64,000 nt of DNA from Azospirillum sp. TSH64 (GCF_003116035.1 NZ_LGQW01000015.1:2082902-2146901), one strand, 5' to 3'. Positions 37,135-46,561 are shown, numbered from the stretch's first letter. The notes: generated by a model not told the origin, from the letters alone. Program-made: numbers and translations.

Positions 37135-37604
37135 CCATCACTCCCGGACTGCGAATGGCTCTCAATTTCATGAGAATGGATATCAGTTGCAGGCTTCGCT
37201 GTCGAGACGGGATTTATCCTGAGGACGGGCAATCGCATGGCGCGATGCCGGCCCCCCATCACAGAAGGCCGCTATCAAATCGGTTGTAGCGATGATCGAT
37301 GGCGAGGCCCGGACGGCTTGGCGACCGCAATGAAGGGGTTGGATCGGGCTATTGAGGCGGCGGCGTCCAAATTTCAGGAGCAGGCCGGCGGACAATCGCC
37401 TTTGGGTAGCCGGGACTGGGCGGATACCAGCGCCTGCCCAATCAACGGGGACGCTTCCCATCGACACCATGTAATGCCGTCCGACAGGCGGACGCAGGTC
37501 ATCGCGACACTTTGTGTGGAGCGTGACCGTATCAGATCGCGCTCCACAATTTTACCAGTGCTGGTCGTAGCCCTCTTCCCATCGGGAAAAAAGGAACATC
37601 GGGA
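37135..37604. other. Intergenic region between fbpA-type gene and der
   Basis: Apart from the operator candidate it holds a perfect 9-base inverted repeat, TGTGGAGCG at 37515-37523 and CGCTCCACA at 37540-37548, followed by ATTTTA. This could be a weak terminator. Open frames here lack gene-like codon bias and I see no coding region. Confidence 0.5.
37150..37191 (-). promoter_or_regulatory. Candidate iron-responsive operator before the fbpA-type gene
   Basis: The segment lies 16-57 bases before the start codon. It contains TCTCA at 37160-37164 and TGAGA at 37171-37175 as an inverted repeat, flanked by TGCGAAT at 37150 and ATCAGTTGCA ending at 37191. The TGCGAAT and TTGCA edges recall alphaproteobacterial Fur/Mur boxes. 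Match is partial, so the regulator is a guess. Confidence 0.3.
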
Positions 37605-38999
37605 TCAATCGTCCGCGTACGGATTCTTGCCCTTGCGCAGCAGCAGGCGCACCGGCACACCGGGCATGTCGAAGCTCTCGCGCAGATGCGTCGTCAGGTA
37701 ACGCTGGTAGCTTTCCGGCAGGTCCAACGGCTTGTTGACGAAGAGTGCGAAGGTGGGCGGACGGGTCTTCACCTGGGTGACGTAGCGGATCTTCACCCGG
37801 CGGCCTTCCACCAGGGGCGGCGGATGGTGGTCCAGAACGCCCTCGATCCAGCGGTTCAGCTGGGCGGTCGGGATGCGGCGGTTCCAGACCGTGTAGGTCT
37901 CCAGCACACCGTCCAGCAGCGTGTCGAGCTTGTGGCCCTTCAGCGCCGAGATGGTGACGACCTTCACGCCCTTGATGTAGCCGAGCGCGGCCTCAAGCTT
38001 GTCCTCGACCTGACGCAGCGCCATGGCGCGGTCCTCGACCGCATCCCACTTGTTGACAGCGATCACCAGGGCTCGGCCCTCGGAGATCACCAGCCGGGCG
38101 ATGGTCAGGTCCTGCTTGTCGAGGATGGCGGCGGCATCGACGACCAGCACCACGACATTCGCCATGCGGATGACGCGCAGGCTGTCGGCGACCGCCAGCT
38201 TTTCCACCTTCTCGTCGACGCGGGCGCGGCGGCGCATGCCGGCGGTATCGACCAGTTTGAAGCGCCGGTCGCGCCACTCCCAGTCGACGGCGATGGCGTC
38301 GCGGGTCATGCCGGCCTCGGGACCGGTCAGCACGCGTTCCTCGCCGAGCAGGCTGTTCAGCAGCGTCGACTTGCCGACGTTCGGACGGCCGACGATGGCG
38401 ATCTGGATCGGTTTGCTGCGATCCTCCTCCGGCTCGGGCTGGTCGCCGATGGGGATGGAGGGGTCGAAGCCGTCATCGGCATCCTCGGCCTCGTCGGACT
38501 CCTCCGGCGGAGCGTAAGGCAGCAGGGCCTCGACCAGATCGGCCATGCCCTCGCCATGCTCGGCGGACAGCGGGATCGGATCGCCCAGGCCGAGTTCGTA
38601 GGATTCGAACATGCCGGGCTGGCTGGCCTTGCCCTCGGTCTTGTTGGCGACCAGCAGCACCGGGGTCTTGCCCCGGCGCAGCAGCTTGGCGAAATGGCGG
38701 TCCAGGGGGGTGATGCCGGCGCGGGCGTCGATGATGAACAGCGCGACATCGGCACGGGCCAGGGCCTGCTCGGTCTGGCGGCGCATACGCGCCTCCAGGC
38801 TGTCGTCGGTCACATCCTCCAGACCGGCGGTATCGACCACCGTGAAGGACAAGCCGCCGACATGGGCCGGGGCCGAGCGCCAGTCACGGGTGACGCCCGG
38901 CGTATCGTCCACCAGGGCCAGCTTCTTGCCGGCCAGACGGTTGAAGAGGGTCGATTTGCCGACATTCGGCCGACCGACGAGGACCACGGTGAACGACAT
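37605..38999 (-). CDS. der: Ribosome biogenesis GTPase Der (EngA)
   Basis: This 464-residue protein has two tandem GTPase domains, unique to Der. Each has a P-loop GRPNVGKST (about residues 9-17 and 208-216). The first has DTPGVTRDW and NKTEG, the second [18 protein letters not shown] and [10 protein letters not shown]-terminal KH-like domain follows ([44 protein letters not shown]). Der is essential for 50S subunit maturation. An acidic stretch ([13 protein letters not shown]) lies between the two G domains. It is the last gene of a yfgM-bamB-der operon, the classic arrangement. Confidence 0.98.
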   Translation of the reverse strand: MSFTVVLVGRPNVGKSTLFNRLAGKKLALVDDTPGVTRDWRSAPAHVGGLSFTVVDTAGLEDVTDDSLEARMRRQTEQALARADVALFIIDARAGITPLDRHFAKLLRRGKTPVLLVANKTEGKASQPGMFESYELGLGDPIPLSAEHGEGMADLVEALLPYAPPEESDEAEDADDGFDPSIPIGDQPEPEEDRSKPIQIAIVGRPNVGKSTLLNSLLGEERVLTGPEAGMTRDAIAVDWEWRDRRFKLVDTAGMRRRARVDEKVEKLAVADSLRVIRMANVVVLVVDAAAILDKQDLTIARLVISEGRALVIAVNKWDAVEDRAMALRQVEDKLEAALGYIKGVKVVTISALKGHKLDTLLDGVLETYTVWNRRIPTAQLNRWIEGVLDHHPPPLVEGRRVKIRYVTQVKTRPPTFALFVNKPLDLPESYQRYLTTHLRESFDMPGVPVRLLLRKGKNPYADD

Positions 39000-39040
39000 G
39001 GGGCCAAAGGCCTTTCACAACAGACGGAGGAAATCCGCGA

Positions 39041-40423
39041 TCAGCGGAACGCGACGAGCGTTCCGTTGTCGCACAGCACATAGAGAGTGTTGTTGGCAAC
39101 GACCGGAGACAAGTAGGAACCGGTGGGCAGCGAACGGGTCACCTCGACCTTGCCGTCGGACGGCGACAGGCCGAGCAGCTGGCCGTTGGAACCGGCGACC
39201 CACAGGCGGCTGCCCGCCATCACCGGGCCGGACCAGACGATCGGACCGGACCTGTCCTCCGGATCCTTGAAGCGGGCGAGCGGCGCCACCCAACGGACCT
39301 TGCCGTTCTGGCGGGCCACAGCGACAACTTCCTGGTCGTTGGTGACGGTGAACAGGTAATCGCCGGCCAGCCAGGGGGTCTGGACGCCGCCGATCTCCGT
39401 TTCCCAGATGCGGGCGCCGATGCGCTCGTCGATGGCGACCATGCGGCCGGAATGGCCGATGGCATAGACGGCGCCGCGGTCGACCACCGGCAGGCCGCGG
39501 ATGTCGGCCAGATTGCTCAGCGCACCGGTGCGGCGGATGTTGGCGAGGCTGTCCTGCCAGGCGACACGGCCGTTTTCCGGACGCAGGCCGAACAGCTCGC
39601 CCGAGGAATAGGGGGAGACGACCAGTGTGCCGGTCGCGGCCGGGCTGGCGGCGCCGAGCAGGCCGGCGGTCTCCAGGATGCCCTGCTGCGACCACTGCAC
39701 CGCACCGTCATCGGTGGACAGCGCGATGGTCTGGTTGTCCAGCGTGATGACAAGCACACGGCCGCCAGCAACCGTCGGCGCACCGCGGACCGGGCCGGCG
39801 ATGCGCTTGCGCCACAGCACCTTGCCGCTGCCGGCGTCGAAGGCCAGCACCTCGGCGAAGCCGGTGGCGGCGTAGACGCGGCCGTCGGCATAGGCGACGC
39901 CGCCGCCGGTGGCACCGCCGCGCTCGTTCTCCGGACGGGTGTCGAAGCGCCACAGCGACTGGCCGCTGCGCTCGTTCAGCGCGGTGACGTGCGAATCGGC
40001 ATCCATCGCGAAGATGCGGCCGTCGGCGATCACCGGCGTGCCGAGCAGAGCGCGCGAGCTGCTGGACCCGGCGCCGATATCGGCGCGCCAGGCGTCGGAC
40101 GGGCTGGCCGACAAGGCGAGATTGCCCAGCACATGGTCCGACGTGCCGCCCGGCTGCGCCCAGGCCGCATTGGCGACCGGCGGCGGCACGGTGACGGCGG
40201 TGGCGGCGAGCTGGGCGTCCGGCTCCACCTTCCGTTCGCGCTGGAGCACGGCGACCCGCTTGCCCGGCAGGGGAGGATCGGGCGTTTTGCCCATCCAGCT
40301 GTCGATGGTGTCGCAGCCGGCGAGCAGGACGGTCAGCAGCGATGCCGAGAGCAGCGCGGCGCGGCGGATCGAACCGGCCATCGCGGTCTTCGCGGTCTTG
40401 GTCTTCTCGGTCTTGGTCTTCAT
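39041..40423 (-). CDS. bamB: Outer membrane protein assembly lipoprotein BamB
   Basis: This 460-residue lipoprotein has the lipobox LLAGC with the lipidated Cys at position 37. It then folds as an eight-bladed PQQ-type propeller, visible as repeated units such as GRIFAMDADSHVTALNERSGQSLWRFD, GRVYAATGFAEVLAFDAGSGKVLWRKRI and GAVYAIGHSGRMVAIDERIGARIWETEI. BamB is an accessory subunit of the BAM complex that inserts outer-membrane barrels. The start may be Met15 (40381), since the first 14 residues are Lys/Thr repeats (MKTKTEKTKTAKTA). It sits 8 bases after the yfgM-like gene and 41 bases before der. Confidence 0.95.
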   Translation of the reverse strand: MKTKTEKTKTAKTAMAGSIRRAALLSASLLTVLLAGCDTIDSWMGKTPDPPLPGKRVAVLQRERKVEPDAQLAATAVTVPPPVANAAWAQPGGTSDHVLGNLALSASPSDAWRADIGAGSSSSRALLGTPVIADGRIFAMDADSHVTALNERSGQSLWRFDTRPENERGGATGGGVAYADGRVYAATGFAEVLAFDAGSGKVLWRKRIAGPVRGAPTVAGGRVLVITLDNQTIALSTDDGAVQWSQQGILETAGLLGAASPAATGTLVVSPYSSGELFGLRPENGRVAWQDSLANIRRTGALSNLADIRGLPVVDRGAVYAIGHSGRMVAIDERIGARIWETEIGGVQTPWLAGDYLFTVTNDQEVVAVARQNGKVRWVAPLARFKDPEDRSGPIVWSGPVMAGSRLWVAGSNGQLLGLSPSDGKVEVTRSLPTGSYLSPVVANNTLYVLCDNGTLVAFR

Positions 40424-40431
40424 GGCGCGGG

Positions 40432-41076
40432 TCAGCCCTTGCCGTAGAGGGAGGCGAGATCGGCGGCGCGGCCGCGCACGCCCGACGGGGCCTGCTGGTC
40501 ATCCGCCAGTTGCTTGTAGAGCGTGCGCGCCTTCTCGGTGTCGCCGGCACGGGCGGCCAGCATCGCCGTCAGCTCGCGCGCCGAGAAGCGCCAGGGGCTG
40601 GTGTCGGCGGTCAGCGGCTGCAGCTTCGCGGTCAGCTGCGCCGGGTCGCCGCTGTCGGAACGCTGCATCACCCCCATCAGGGTGGCGAGGTCGCGGTACT
40701 GGGCAGGCACGGAGGCATTGCCGGCGATGCCGTCATAGACGGTCGCGGCATCGGCGCCCTTGCCCTGACGGATCATCAGCGCCGCGGCGTTGAACTGGGC
40801 GATGGCGGCGAGGCTGGGATCGGCGGAACCGGCGAACGCGGCAAGCGCGTCCATACCCTTCTCCGGCCCCTGGCCGCTCTGCGAGATGGCGGTGACGAGG
40901 GCGGCGGTCTGCTCCTGCTTCTTCTGTGCCTGCCAATGGCGCCAGAAGCTGTAGCCGCCGGTGCCGGCGACGACCAGGACGGCCGCGGCGATCATGGCGC
41001 CGCCATACTTCTTGAACAGGTGCTCCGCGCGGTCCCGGCGCAGATCCTCGTCGACTTCGCGGAAAATATCGCTCAT
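40432..41076 (-). CDS. YfgM-like membrane-anchored TPR protein
   Basis: This 214-residue protein has a short cytoplasmic head (MSDIFREVDEDLRRDRAEHLFKKYG), one transmembrane helix at about 26-46 and a periplasmic TPR_21-type region. The head and helix are the conserved signature of the YfgM/tetratricopeptide family located before bamB. In E. coli YfgM binds the SecYEG-PpiD complex and helps hand proteins to periplasmic chaperones. Context (bamB, der downstream) strongly supports the call. Confidence 0.9.
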   Translation of the reverse strand: MSDIFREVDEDLRRDRAEHLFKKYGGAMIAAAVLVVAGTGGYSFWRHWQAQKKQEQTAALVTAISQSGQGPEKGMDALAAFAGSADPSLAAIAQFNAAALMIRQGKGADAATVYDGIAGNASVPAQYRDLATLMGVMQRSDSGDPAQLTAKLQPLTADTSPWRFSARELTAMLAARAGDTEKARTLYKQLADDQQAPSGVRGRAADLASLYGKG

Positions 41077-41414
41077 GGCGCTGCGGTGGCGTCCTTGCGG
41101 TGGCGGCTTCGCGCACGGCCCGGATGGCGGCGCGGGTCAGGCGGAACCCTGCCGGACGGCAAGCCGGACGGACGATTCCACGAGATCAAGAGGGGCGGAT
41201 AGCATCGGGCAACCCGCCCGGTCAAGAGGCAGGCTGTCTCGCGGGCCGGGGATGAGGTCGCAGGCAAAAGAAAATGGGCCGCGAAGGCGATGCCCCGCAG
41301 CCCAGTCCCACGATCCGGACGTGCCCCGGACCGGTCGATTCCCATTGGAACGCTTCGGTGCGGCATACGCCGACCTGATCTTGGCGGCTTACGCCGACAT
41401 GGGATCTTGACGGC
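41077..41414. other. Intergenic region upstream of the yfgM-like gene
   Basis: It contains the promoter region of the yfgM-bamB-der operon and the tail end of the LuxR-type regulator's transcript. The only clear structure is the short tandem repeat at 41361-41434, listed separately. No coding signal is seen. Confidence 0.5.
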
Positions 41415-41434
41415 TTACGCCGACATGGCGGCGG
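41361..41434. repeat. Three-copy tandem repeat over the 3' end of the response regulator gene
   Basis: The units start at 41361, 41385 and 41411 with lengths of 24, 26 and about 24 bases. All share CGGC(A/T)TACGCCGAC followed by (C/A)TG. The third unit contains the stop codon and last residues (MSA) of the regulator. The two outer copies therefore look like duplicated gene-end sequence, probably from slippage. Confidence 0.85.
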
Positions 41435-42056
41435 CGGCGATGACGGCCTGGGTGCGGTTCTTGACGCCCAGCGACTTGAAGATGGCGGTGACGTGGATCT
41501 TCACCGTGCCTTCCGACAGGCCCAGCTCATAGGCGATCTGCTTGTTCGACTTGCCGAGGCGCAGGCATTCCAGCACTTCGCGCTGGCGCTGGGTCAGGCC
41601 GTAGCCGGCGTTGCGGTCGGACATGTCGACGGTCCGGCGGCGCGGGGCGGCGTCCATGCTGGCGGTCAAGGCGCCAGGCGGCAGGTAGATGCCGCCCGAG
41701 AACACGAGGTTCAGGGCACCCATCATGACCTTCACGCTGCTCGACTTCGGGATGTAGCCGGTCGCGCCATGGTCGAGCGCGCCGCGGATGTCGCCCAGCG
41801 CTTCCGACGCGGAGATCACAACCACCGGCACACCCGGCTGCAGAGCCTGGATCTCGCGCAGGCCGTCGAAGCCCGGCCAGTTCGGCATATGCAGATCCAT
41901 CAGGATGATGTCGAAGGTGCCGCTGGTGCGGCACTGCTGCAGAACCTCGTCGAAGGTGCCGGCTTCCACGAAGCTGGCATCGCCCTGCAGTTGTTCCAAC
42001 AGACGCCGCAGGCCTTCGCGGAACAGCAGATGGTCGTCCCCGATCAGAATCTTCAT
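41415..42056 (-). CDS. NarL/FixJ-type response regulator (LuxR HTH)
   Basis: This 213-residue protein has a receiver domain (1-120) with the acidic pair in GDDHLLFREGL, the phospho-acceptor D54 in IILMDLHMPNWPGFDG, a Thr/Ser site in VVISAS and Lys in GYIPKSSS. All residues needed for phosphorylation are present. A LuxR-type helix-turn-helix follows at about 150-210 (GLTQRQREVLECLRLGKSNKQIAYELGLSEGTVKIHVTAIFKSLGVKNRTQAV). The start is placed at Met 42056 because homology starts there; 42068 adds four residues. No kinase is adjacent. Confidence 0.92.
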   Translation of the reverse strand: MKILIGDDHLLFREGLRRLLEQLQGDASFVEAGTFDEVLQQCRTSGTFDIILMDLHMPNWPGFDGLREIQALQPGVPVVVISASEALGDIRGALDHGATGYIPKSSSVKVMMGALNLVFSGGIYLPPGALTASMDAAPRRRTVDMSDRNAGYGLTQRQREVLECLRLGKSNKQIAYELGLSEGTVKIHVTAIFKSLGVKNRTQAVIAAAAMSA

Positions 42057-43073
42057 GGTCCCCGTCATCCTCGCTCGCCGGCCCTTGCCGGTGCCGTCCG
42101 CTTTGCGGACGACCGCCCGTCAGGGCTTGTTGTCAATCTCGGCCCGGTGCGCCCCCGCGGCACCCGGGTAACCGATTTCATTCCGCCTGCACGGCTTGGT
42201 GGCCGATTTTTGCTTCATCCCCTTCGGGCATCGGCCGGAAGGCTGTCTGCCGTTGTGGGGCTGTTCTTCTCTGTGTTGAGTATCTGATACCACGATCGGA
42301 AGGGGCGCTGTATCCCGACAAGGGCCATAGGTCATTCGAAGCCGCCACCTTCCTTCGAGGCACCGTTCGTCATGCGACCCACAAGAAACGGCTCTGCCTA
42401 AGGTCATAGAGTCTATTGCGTCTGCGAATAGAGTTATCGCGCACATCCATTGGATTCATTCGATCCGGACGGGTTCATTCAAACAGAGACCCGCTCTCTC
42501 CATTATCGACGGGAATTTATCTGGAACCTTGCCATCTTTGCGGCGTTCGTGTGGCAGGGATGCGGCTAATCCCGATTCGAGCACGCAATAGAGGAGGAAA
42601 AAGCGGTTGCAAAACCGAAAGGATAGCCCTGAAGGATGCCTGTACCAACGCGCATTCCCGTGTGACCCGGCCAGCACACATCATTCCATAGGTGTTACCG
42701 TTTCGAAACCTGAGACGACCAACAAGGAGACGGGAAGCGATCTTGGCTGATCATCCATCGCCTGATTTACGAAGAGCACCAATCATTTCTAAATCACGCG
42801 GTGCGAACAGGACTTCCCGAACCCCGACAAGGAGGGAGTGTGCAGTCCGCACGCAAATACTTTCATCCCTGCAATATTCCCCAACGACGTGACCCAATCC
42901 ATGACGTGCCTGGGCCAACCGGCCGGTTCCTCATCAACCCTTAGACGCAGGCGGCAATGCCCTGAGCCGGGCCGGCCGTGGATGCCTCCTCCAGACAGAG
43001 CTGACCCATGCACACACACCATGAGTACGCCCATGAGAAAGCATCTCACCAGACCCGCAACGCGGTGACTCCC
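42057..43073. other. About 1 kb non-coding region between two divergent LuxR-type regulator genes
   Basis: This is the longest gap in the window. It is less GC-rich than its surroundings (about 42,280-42,900) and every frame has irregular codon use. Visible items are a GTTTCGAAAC palindrome at 42700-42709, an AACCGGCCGGTT palindrome at 42917-42928, the direct repeat TTCATTC in 42456-42480, and several purine-rich GGAGG tracts (around 42591, 42724, 42831) not followed by credible genes. It may hold long leaders or small RNAs. I cannot assign any gene. Confidence 0.55.
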
Positions 43074-43745
43074 ATGCATGTCTGCCTGATCCTCGACAAC
43101 AACGCGCTGACCGAGAACGTGGTCCAGCAGCTCGACCGGGGCGGCCGCCATCGCGTCACGGTCCTGCACGACATCGGGGAGCTGACCCAGAGCGCACTGA
43201 CGCCGGATGCGATCCTGATCGGGTTGCAGCAGTTCACGGCACTGCGCGAGAATGAACCGATGGTCTATCTGCGGCTGTCGCGCCGCTCACGGATCGTCGT
43301 CGTGCTGTCTTCCCGCGAGCTGCTGGACGCCGCCCATATCCTGGCCTTCGCCGACGCCTGGGTGTTCGAGGATCTCAACGTCGACCGCATCAACGAATTG
43401 CTGGACCTCGGGCTGGAAGGCCATTGCCTGATGCCCAAGCAGTTCCTGTCGCGCCTAGGCGTAGACGAGATCCGGCTGACGCTGCTGCCACGCCTGTCCG
43501 ATCCGGAATTCGAGACTCTGCGCCTGCTGGGCGAGGGCATGAACAACCGGACCATCGCCAACGCGCTGGACCTTTCGGAAGCGGTCATCAAGTCGATGGT
43601 GCGCAGCGTGCTGTCCAAGCTGCATTTCCGCAACCGCACGGAGGCGGGCGTCTTCGCCGCCCGTCAGCAAGCCGCCCTCGAGCAGGCGCGGACCGGCATG
43701 ACCCCGCCGCACGTCCACGCCGCCGTCCGCCGGGCCGGGGCCTGA
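43074..43745 (+). CDS. LuxR-type regulator with a degenerate (pseudo-) receiver domain
   Basis: This 223-residue protein reads as a receiver-like domain (1-120) plus a LuxR helix-turn-helix at about 140-195 (LSDPEFETLRLLGEGMNNRTIANALDLSEAVIKSMVRSVLSKLHFRNRTEAGV). At the usual phospho-Asp site the sequence is DAILIGLQQF, with Gly in place of Asp. The usual Lys is missing in DAWVFEDLN, and the acidic pocket is reduced to LILDNN. Phosphorylation is therefore unlikely, and control must be by other means. ATG 43074 is chosen at the start of homology; ATG 43008 adds a His-rich, non-conserved head. Confidence 0.85.
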   Translation: MHVCLILDNNALTENVVQQLDRGGRHRVTVLHDIGELTQSALTPDAILIGLQQFTALRENEPMVYLRLSRRSRIVVVLSSRELLDAAHILAFADAWVFEDLNVDRINELLDLGLEGHCLMPKQFLSRLGVDEIRLTLLPRLSDPEFETLRLLGEGMNNRTIANALDLSEAVIKSMVRSVLSKLHFRNRTEAGVFAARQQAALEQARTGMTPPHVHAAVRRAGA

Positions 43746-43842
43746 CTGCCCCCGAAACTGAGATCGGAACCGCGCCGGGGCCGTCAGGGATCCGCGCGGT
43801 CCGTCACCGCTCCCCGGGCGCGACCCATCCGGACAGCCGGCA

Positions 43843-45867
43843 TCAGGCCGTCAGGCGGCGCCCGGCCATCGCCCCTTCGAAGCGGTCGAAGCGGGCATCG
43901 AAGGCCTGCCGGTCGATCTCCGACAGCCGGAAGCGGATGCGCACCACCCCCTCCTCACGGTTGAAAGCCTCGAAGGGCAAGGCCACGCCCAGGCTGTCGA
44001 ACAGCAGGGTGCCGCGGGTGCCGACCGCGTCGGCCTCGGCAAGCGCAGCACCATGGCGGGAGATGTCAAGCAGCCTGACGGTCAAACGGCCCTCCGGCGC
44101 CTCCACGGTGCAGGGCGCCTCGACGCGGTAGCGCGGCAGGCTGCGGCGATCGACATCGTCGGTCGCCGTGCGCACGGCGCGGACCAGCACATGCATCAGC
44201 TCGTCGATGCTGTGGGTCACCTCCGACGCGCCGGCGCGCAGCACGTCGGCCCGCTCCTCCGTCACCTTGGCCTCGCGCGACACCTCGTCGATGCGGGTCG
44301 ACACATCGGTTGCGGCACCGGCGGTCTGGGCGACGTTGCGCGAAATCTCCTGAGTGGCGGACGCCTGCTGCTCCACCGCGGCGGCGACCGTGCCGGAAAT
44401 GGCGTCGATCTCGCCGATGGTGCGGCTGATGTCGCGCACCTCCTCAACGCTGCGGGCAGTGACCGACTGGATCTCGGCGATCAGTCGCGAGATCTCCTCG
44501 GTCGACCGAGAGGTCTGGTTGGCGAGATTCTTTACCTCTCCCGCCACGACGGCGAAGCCCTTGCCCGCCTCCCCTGCCCGCGCCGCCTCGATGGTGGCGT
44601 TCAGCGCCAGCAGGTTGGTCTGGGCGGCGATGCCCTGGATCAGTTCGGCCACATCACCGATGCGGCCGACGGCCGAAGACAGCGACTCGATGGTGGCCTC
44701 GGTCCGGTCGCTGGCGGCGACGGCGGCGCGGGTGACCCCGGCCGCATGGCTGACCTGGGTGCCGATCTCCTCGATGGAGGCGGAAAGCTGCTCGGCGGCC
44801 GACGACACCGCCTGGGCGTTGCTGAGTGCCTGGGCCGCGGCGGCGGCGACGTTCTGGGCGTTGGCGCCGACCAGCCCGGCCGACTTCGCCATGGCGCCGG
44901 CATTGTGGTCCATCTCCTGGGTGCGGGCGGCGACCCGCTCCACCGCATGGCGGCTTTCCGACTCCACCGTATCGGCCATCGACTGCAGGGCCCTGCGCTT
45001 CTGTGCCTCCCCTTCGACGCGCTGGCGCTCCTGTTCGGCGCGCAGGCGCTCGGCCTCGGCCATGCCGTCACGGAAGACCAGGACCGAGCGCGACATGGCA
45101 CCGATCTCGTCCAGCCGGTCGGCGCCCGCCACCGTGGCGGTCAGGTCGCCCGACGACAGGGCGGTCATCACATGGCTGAGCTGGCCCAGCGGACGCAGCA
45201 GTCGGCGCGACACCAGATAGCCCGGAACAGCCAGCACGACGGCGCACATCACCACAAGCATGGTGGCGAAGCGCATGCTGTCGTCAAAGGTCTTGAAAAC
45301 CTCCGCCTTCTTGATGCCGACATAGAGGATGCCGACCGGGTTGCCGGACGCATCCTTGATCGGATCATAGGCGGCATAGTAGGGCTCGCCCAGGATCTCG
45401 ACCATGCCGCGGAAAGGGGTCCCCCGGCGCAGCACCGAATCGTAGGCCGGCCCCTGCGCCAGCGTCGTGCCGACGGCACGGCTGCCATCGGCGGCGGTGA
45501 CGTTGGTGGCAATCCGGCGGTCGCCCAGGAACAGCGTGGCGGTGCCGCCGGTGATGCGCTTGATTTTGTCGACCACCAGATTGTTGTCGTTCATCACGAC
45601 ACCGTCCAGCAGCAGCTTCCCGTCGGCGACGGAGAATCGGCCGCCGCGCTCCTGCAACGACGACCAGGCGATGTCCATGCTGAGACGCTGCATCTCGATC
45701 GCCTGCCGTTCCAGATCGCGGACGATCACCTGTCCGATGGCGAACAGGATCGCAGTGCTGAGGACCAGCATGCCGACAAGATTCAACACGGTGACTTTCG
45801 TGGAAATCGAAAGCCGGCCGACGAAGGAGCGCATGACGTTCATCATTACCAACCACCGGATGATCAT
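43843..45867 (-). CDS. Methyl-accepting chemotaxis protein with C-terminal PilZ domain
   Basis: This 674-residue protein has a transmembrane helix at about 28-48 and a periplasmic single-Cache sensor at about 50-195 ([44 protein letters not shown]). A second helix spans about 200-220. HAMP follows ([26 protein letters not shown]), then the signalling coil with the conserved tip at about 405-450 ([40 protein letters not shown]). A PilZ domain lies at about 574-665, with R575-x3-R579 and DISRHG (D601, S603, G606), the residues that bind c-di-GMP. Azospirillum Tlp1 has the same layout and adjusts taxis with c-di-GMP. The start could be Met12 (45834). An FNR-like box lies upstream. Confidence 0.95.
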   Translation of the reverse strand: MIIRWLVMMNVMRSFVGRLSISTKVTVLNLVGMLVLSTAILFAIGQVIVRDLERQAIEMQRLSMDIAWSSLQERGGRFSVADGKLLLDGVVMNDNNLVVDKIKRITGGTATLFLGDRRIATNVTAADGSRAVGTTLAQGPAYDSVLRRGTPFRGMVEILGEPYYAAYDPIKDASGNPVGILYVGIKKAEVFKTFDDSMRFATMLVVMCAVVLAVPGYLVSRRLLRPLGQLSHVMTALSSGDLTATVAGADRLDEIGAMSRSVLVFRDGMAEAERLRAEQERQRVEGEAQKRRALQSMADTVESESRHAVERVAARTQEMDHNAGAMAKSAGLVGANAQNVAAAAAQALSNAQAVSSAAEQLSASIEEIGTQVSHAAGVTRAAVAASDRTEATIESLSSAVGRIGDVAELIQGIAAQTNLLALNATIEAARAGEAGKGFAVVAGEVKNLANQTSRSTEEISRLIAEIQSVTARSVEEVRDISRTIGEIDAISGTVAAAVEQQASATQEISRNVAQTAGAATDVSTRIDEVSREAKVTEERADVLRAGASEVTHSIDELMHVLVRAVRTATDDVDRRSLPRYRVEAPCTVEAPEGRLTVRLLDISRHGAALAEADAVGTRGTLLFDSLGVALPFEAFNREEGVVRIRFRLSEIDRQAFDARFDRFEGAMAGRRLTA

Positions 45868-45927
45868 GTTGCAAATGCTGGTTCACAGTCACGTGCAGCA
45901 TGTCATCCGGAATTGGATTGGCGTCAT

Positions 45928-45941
45928 ATGATTTAAATCAA
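45928..45941 (-). promoter_or_regulatory. FNR/FixK-type box upstream of the chemoreceptor gene
   Basis: The site reads TTGAT-TTAA-ATCAT on the minus strand, matching 9 of the 10 conserved positions of TTGAT-N4-ATCAA. TGATTTAAATCA in it is a perfect palindrome. It is centred about 67 bases before the start codon at 45867, in an AT-rich gap. The position would suit oxygen-dependent activation. Confidence 0.5.
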
Positions 45942-46041
45942 ATGCAGCACTTCGCCTGTCACGATTATGTCATATATCTGCGAGCCGCCGCCGTTCGGTT
46001 CTTTCTAACCCACATGCTTTGCAAAAATGACTTAACCGGTT

Positions 46042-46377
46042 TCAGAACAGCCGGGCTCCGTCCGGCACCGCGTGATCCGGGCCGACCAGAACCACTGCAC
46101 CCTCGGCATCGGGCAGGCCGAGGCACAGCACTTCGCTGGTGAAGGGGCCGATGCGTTTGGGCGGAAAGTTCACCACGGCCAGCACCTGCCGGCCGACCAG
46201 GGCATTGGCTTGATAGTGGCTGGTGATCTGGGCCGAACTACGCTTGGTGCCGATCTCGCCGCCGAAATCGATGGTCAGCTTGTAGGCCGGCTTGCGCGCC
46301 TCAGGAAAGGCTTCGACGGCGCGGACGGTGCCGACGCGGATGTCGACCTTGGCGAAATCGTCGTAGCTGATGGTCAT
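46042..46377 (-). CDS. csaA: CsaA-like tRNA-binding domain protein
   Basis: This 111-residue OB-fold protein reads MTISYDDFAKVDIRVGTVRAVEAFPEARKPAYKLTIDFGGEIGTKRSSAQITSHY and ends PKRIGPFTSEVLCLGLPDAEGAVVLVGPDHAVPDGARLF. This is full length and closely matches the CsaA family, which binds tRNA and has been described as an export-related chaperone. ATG 46377 fits the family start; extending to 46452 would add a non-conserved head. It lies upstream of the chemoreceptor gene on the same strand, 174 bases away, with the FNR-like box in between. Confidence 0.92.
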   Translation of the reverse strand: MTISYDDFAKVDIRVGTVRAVEAFPEARKPAYKLTIDFGGEIGTKRSSAQITSHYQANALVGRQVLAVVNFPPKRIGPFTSEVLCLGLPDAEGAVVLVGPDHAVPDGARLF

Positions 46378-46504
46378 GACGGGTCCGATGCGGTTCTGGC
46401 AATCCGCGCCAGGGTAGCGCGCCAGGGCCGGCATCGGAATGGGCAAGCGCACGCGGCCTCCATCAAACCAAAGCGGAGGCCGACCGAGACTTACGCCGCG
46501 AACG

Positions 46505-46531
46505 AAAAAGGGGCCGCCGATGGCGACCCCT
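46505..46531 (-). terminator. Intrinsic terminator of the second phasin gene
   Basis: Read on the minus strand AGGGG-T-CGCC pairs with GGCG-G-CCCCT around a 3-base loop (46509-46531, one mismatch). A run of T (the A's at 46505-46509) follows. It ends the phasin transcript about 30 bases past its stop codon. Confidence 0.8.
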
Positions 46532-46561
46532 CTTCGTGAAAATCCGGCTGACCGGAAAGGA

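Noticed and set aside
37237-37701. Possible protein gene in the gap before der
   Set aside because: It overlaps the end of der and its composition is not gene-like.
42692-42892. Small frame starting TTG after AAGGAGACGGG
   Set aside because: The ribosome-like tract is there, but the 66-codon frame has rare codons (AGA, ATA, CGA) and no similarity I recognise.
44053-45936. 627-codon plus-strand frame opposite the chemoreceptor gene
   Set aside because: Shadow of the MCP-PilZ gene with no recognisable domain.
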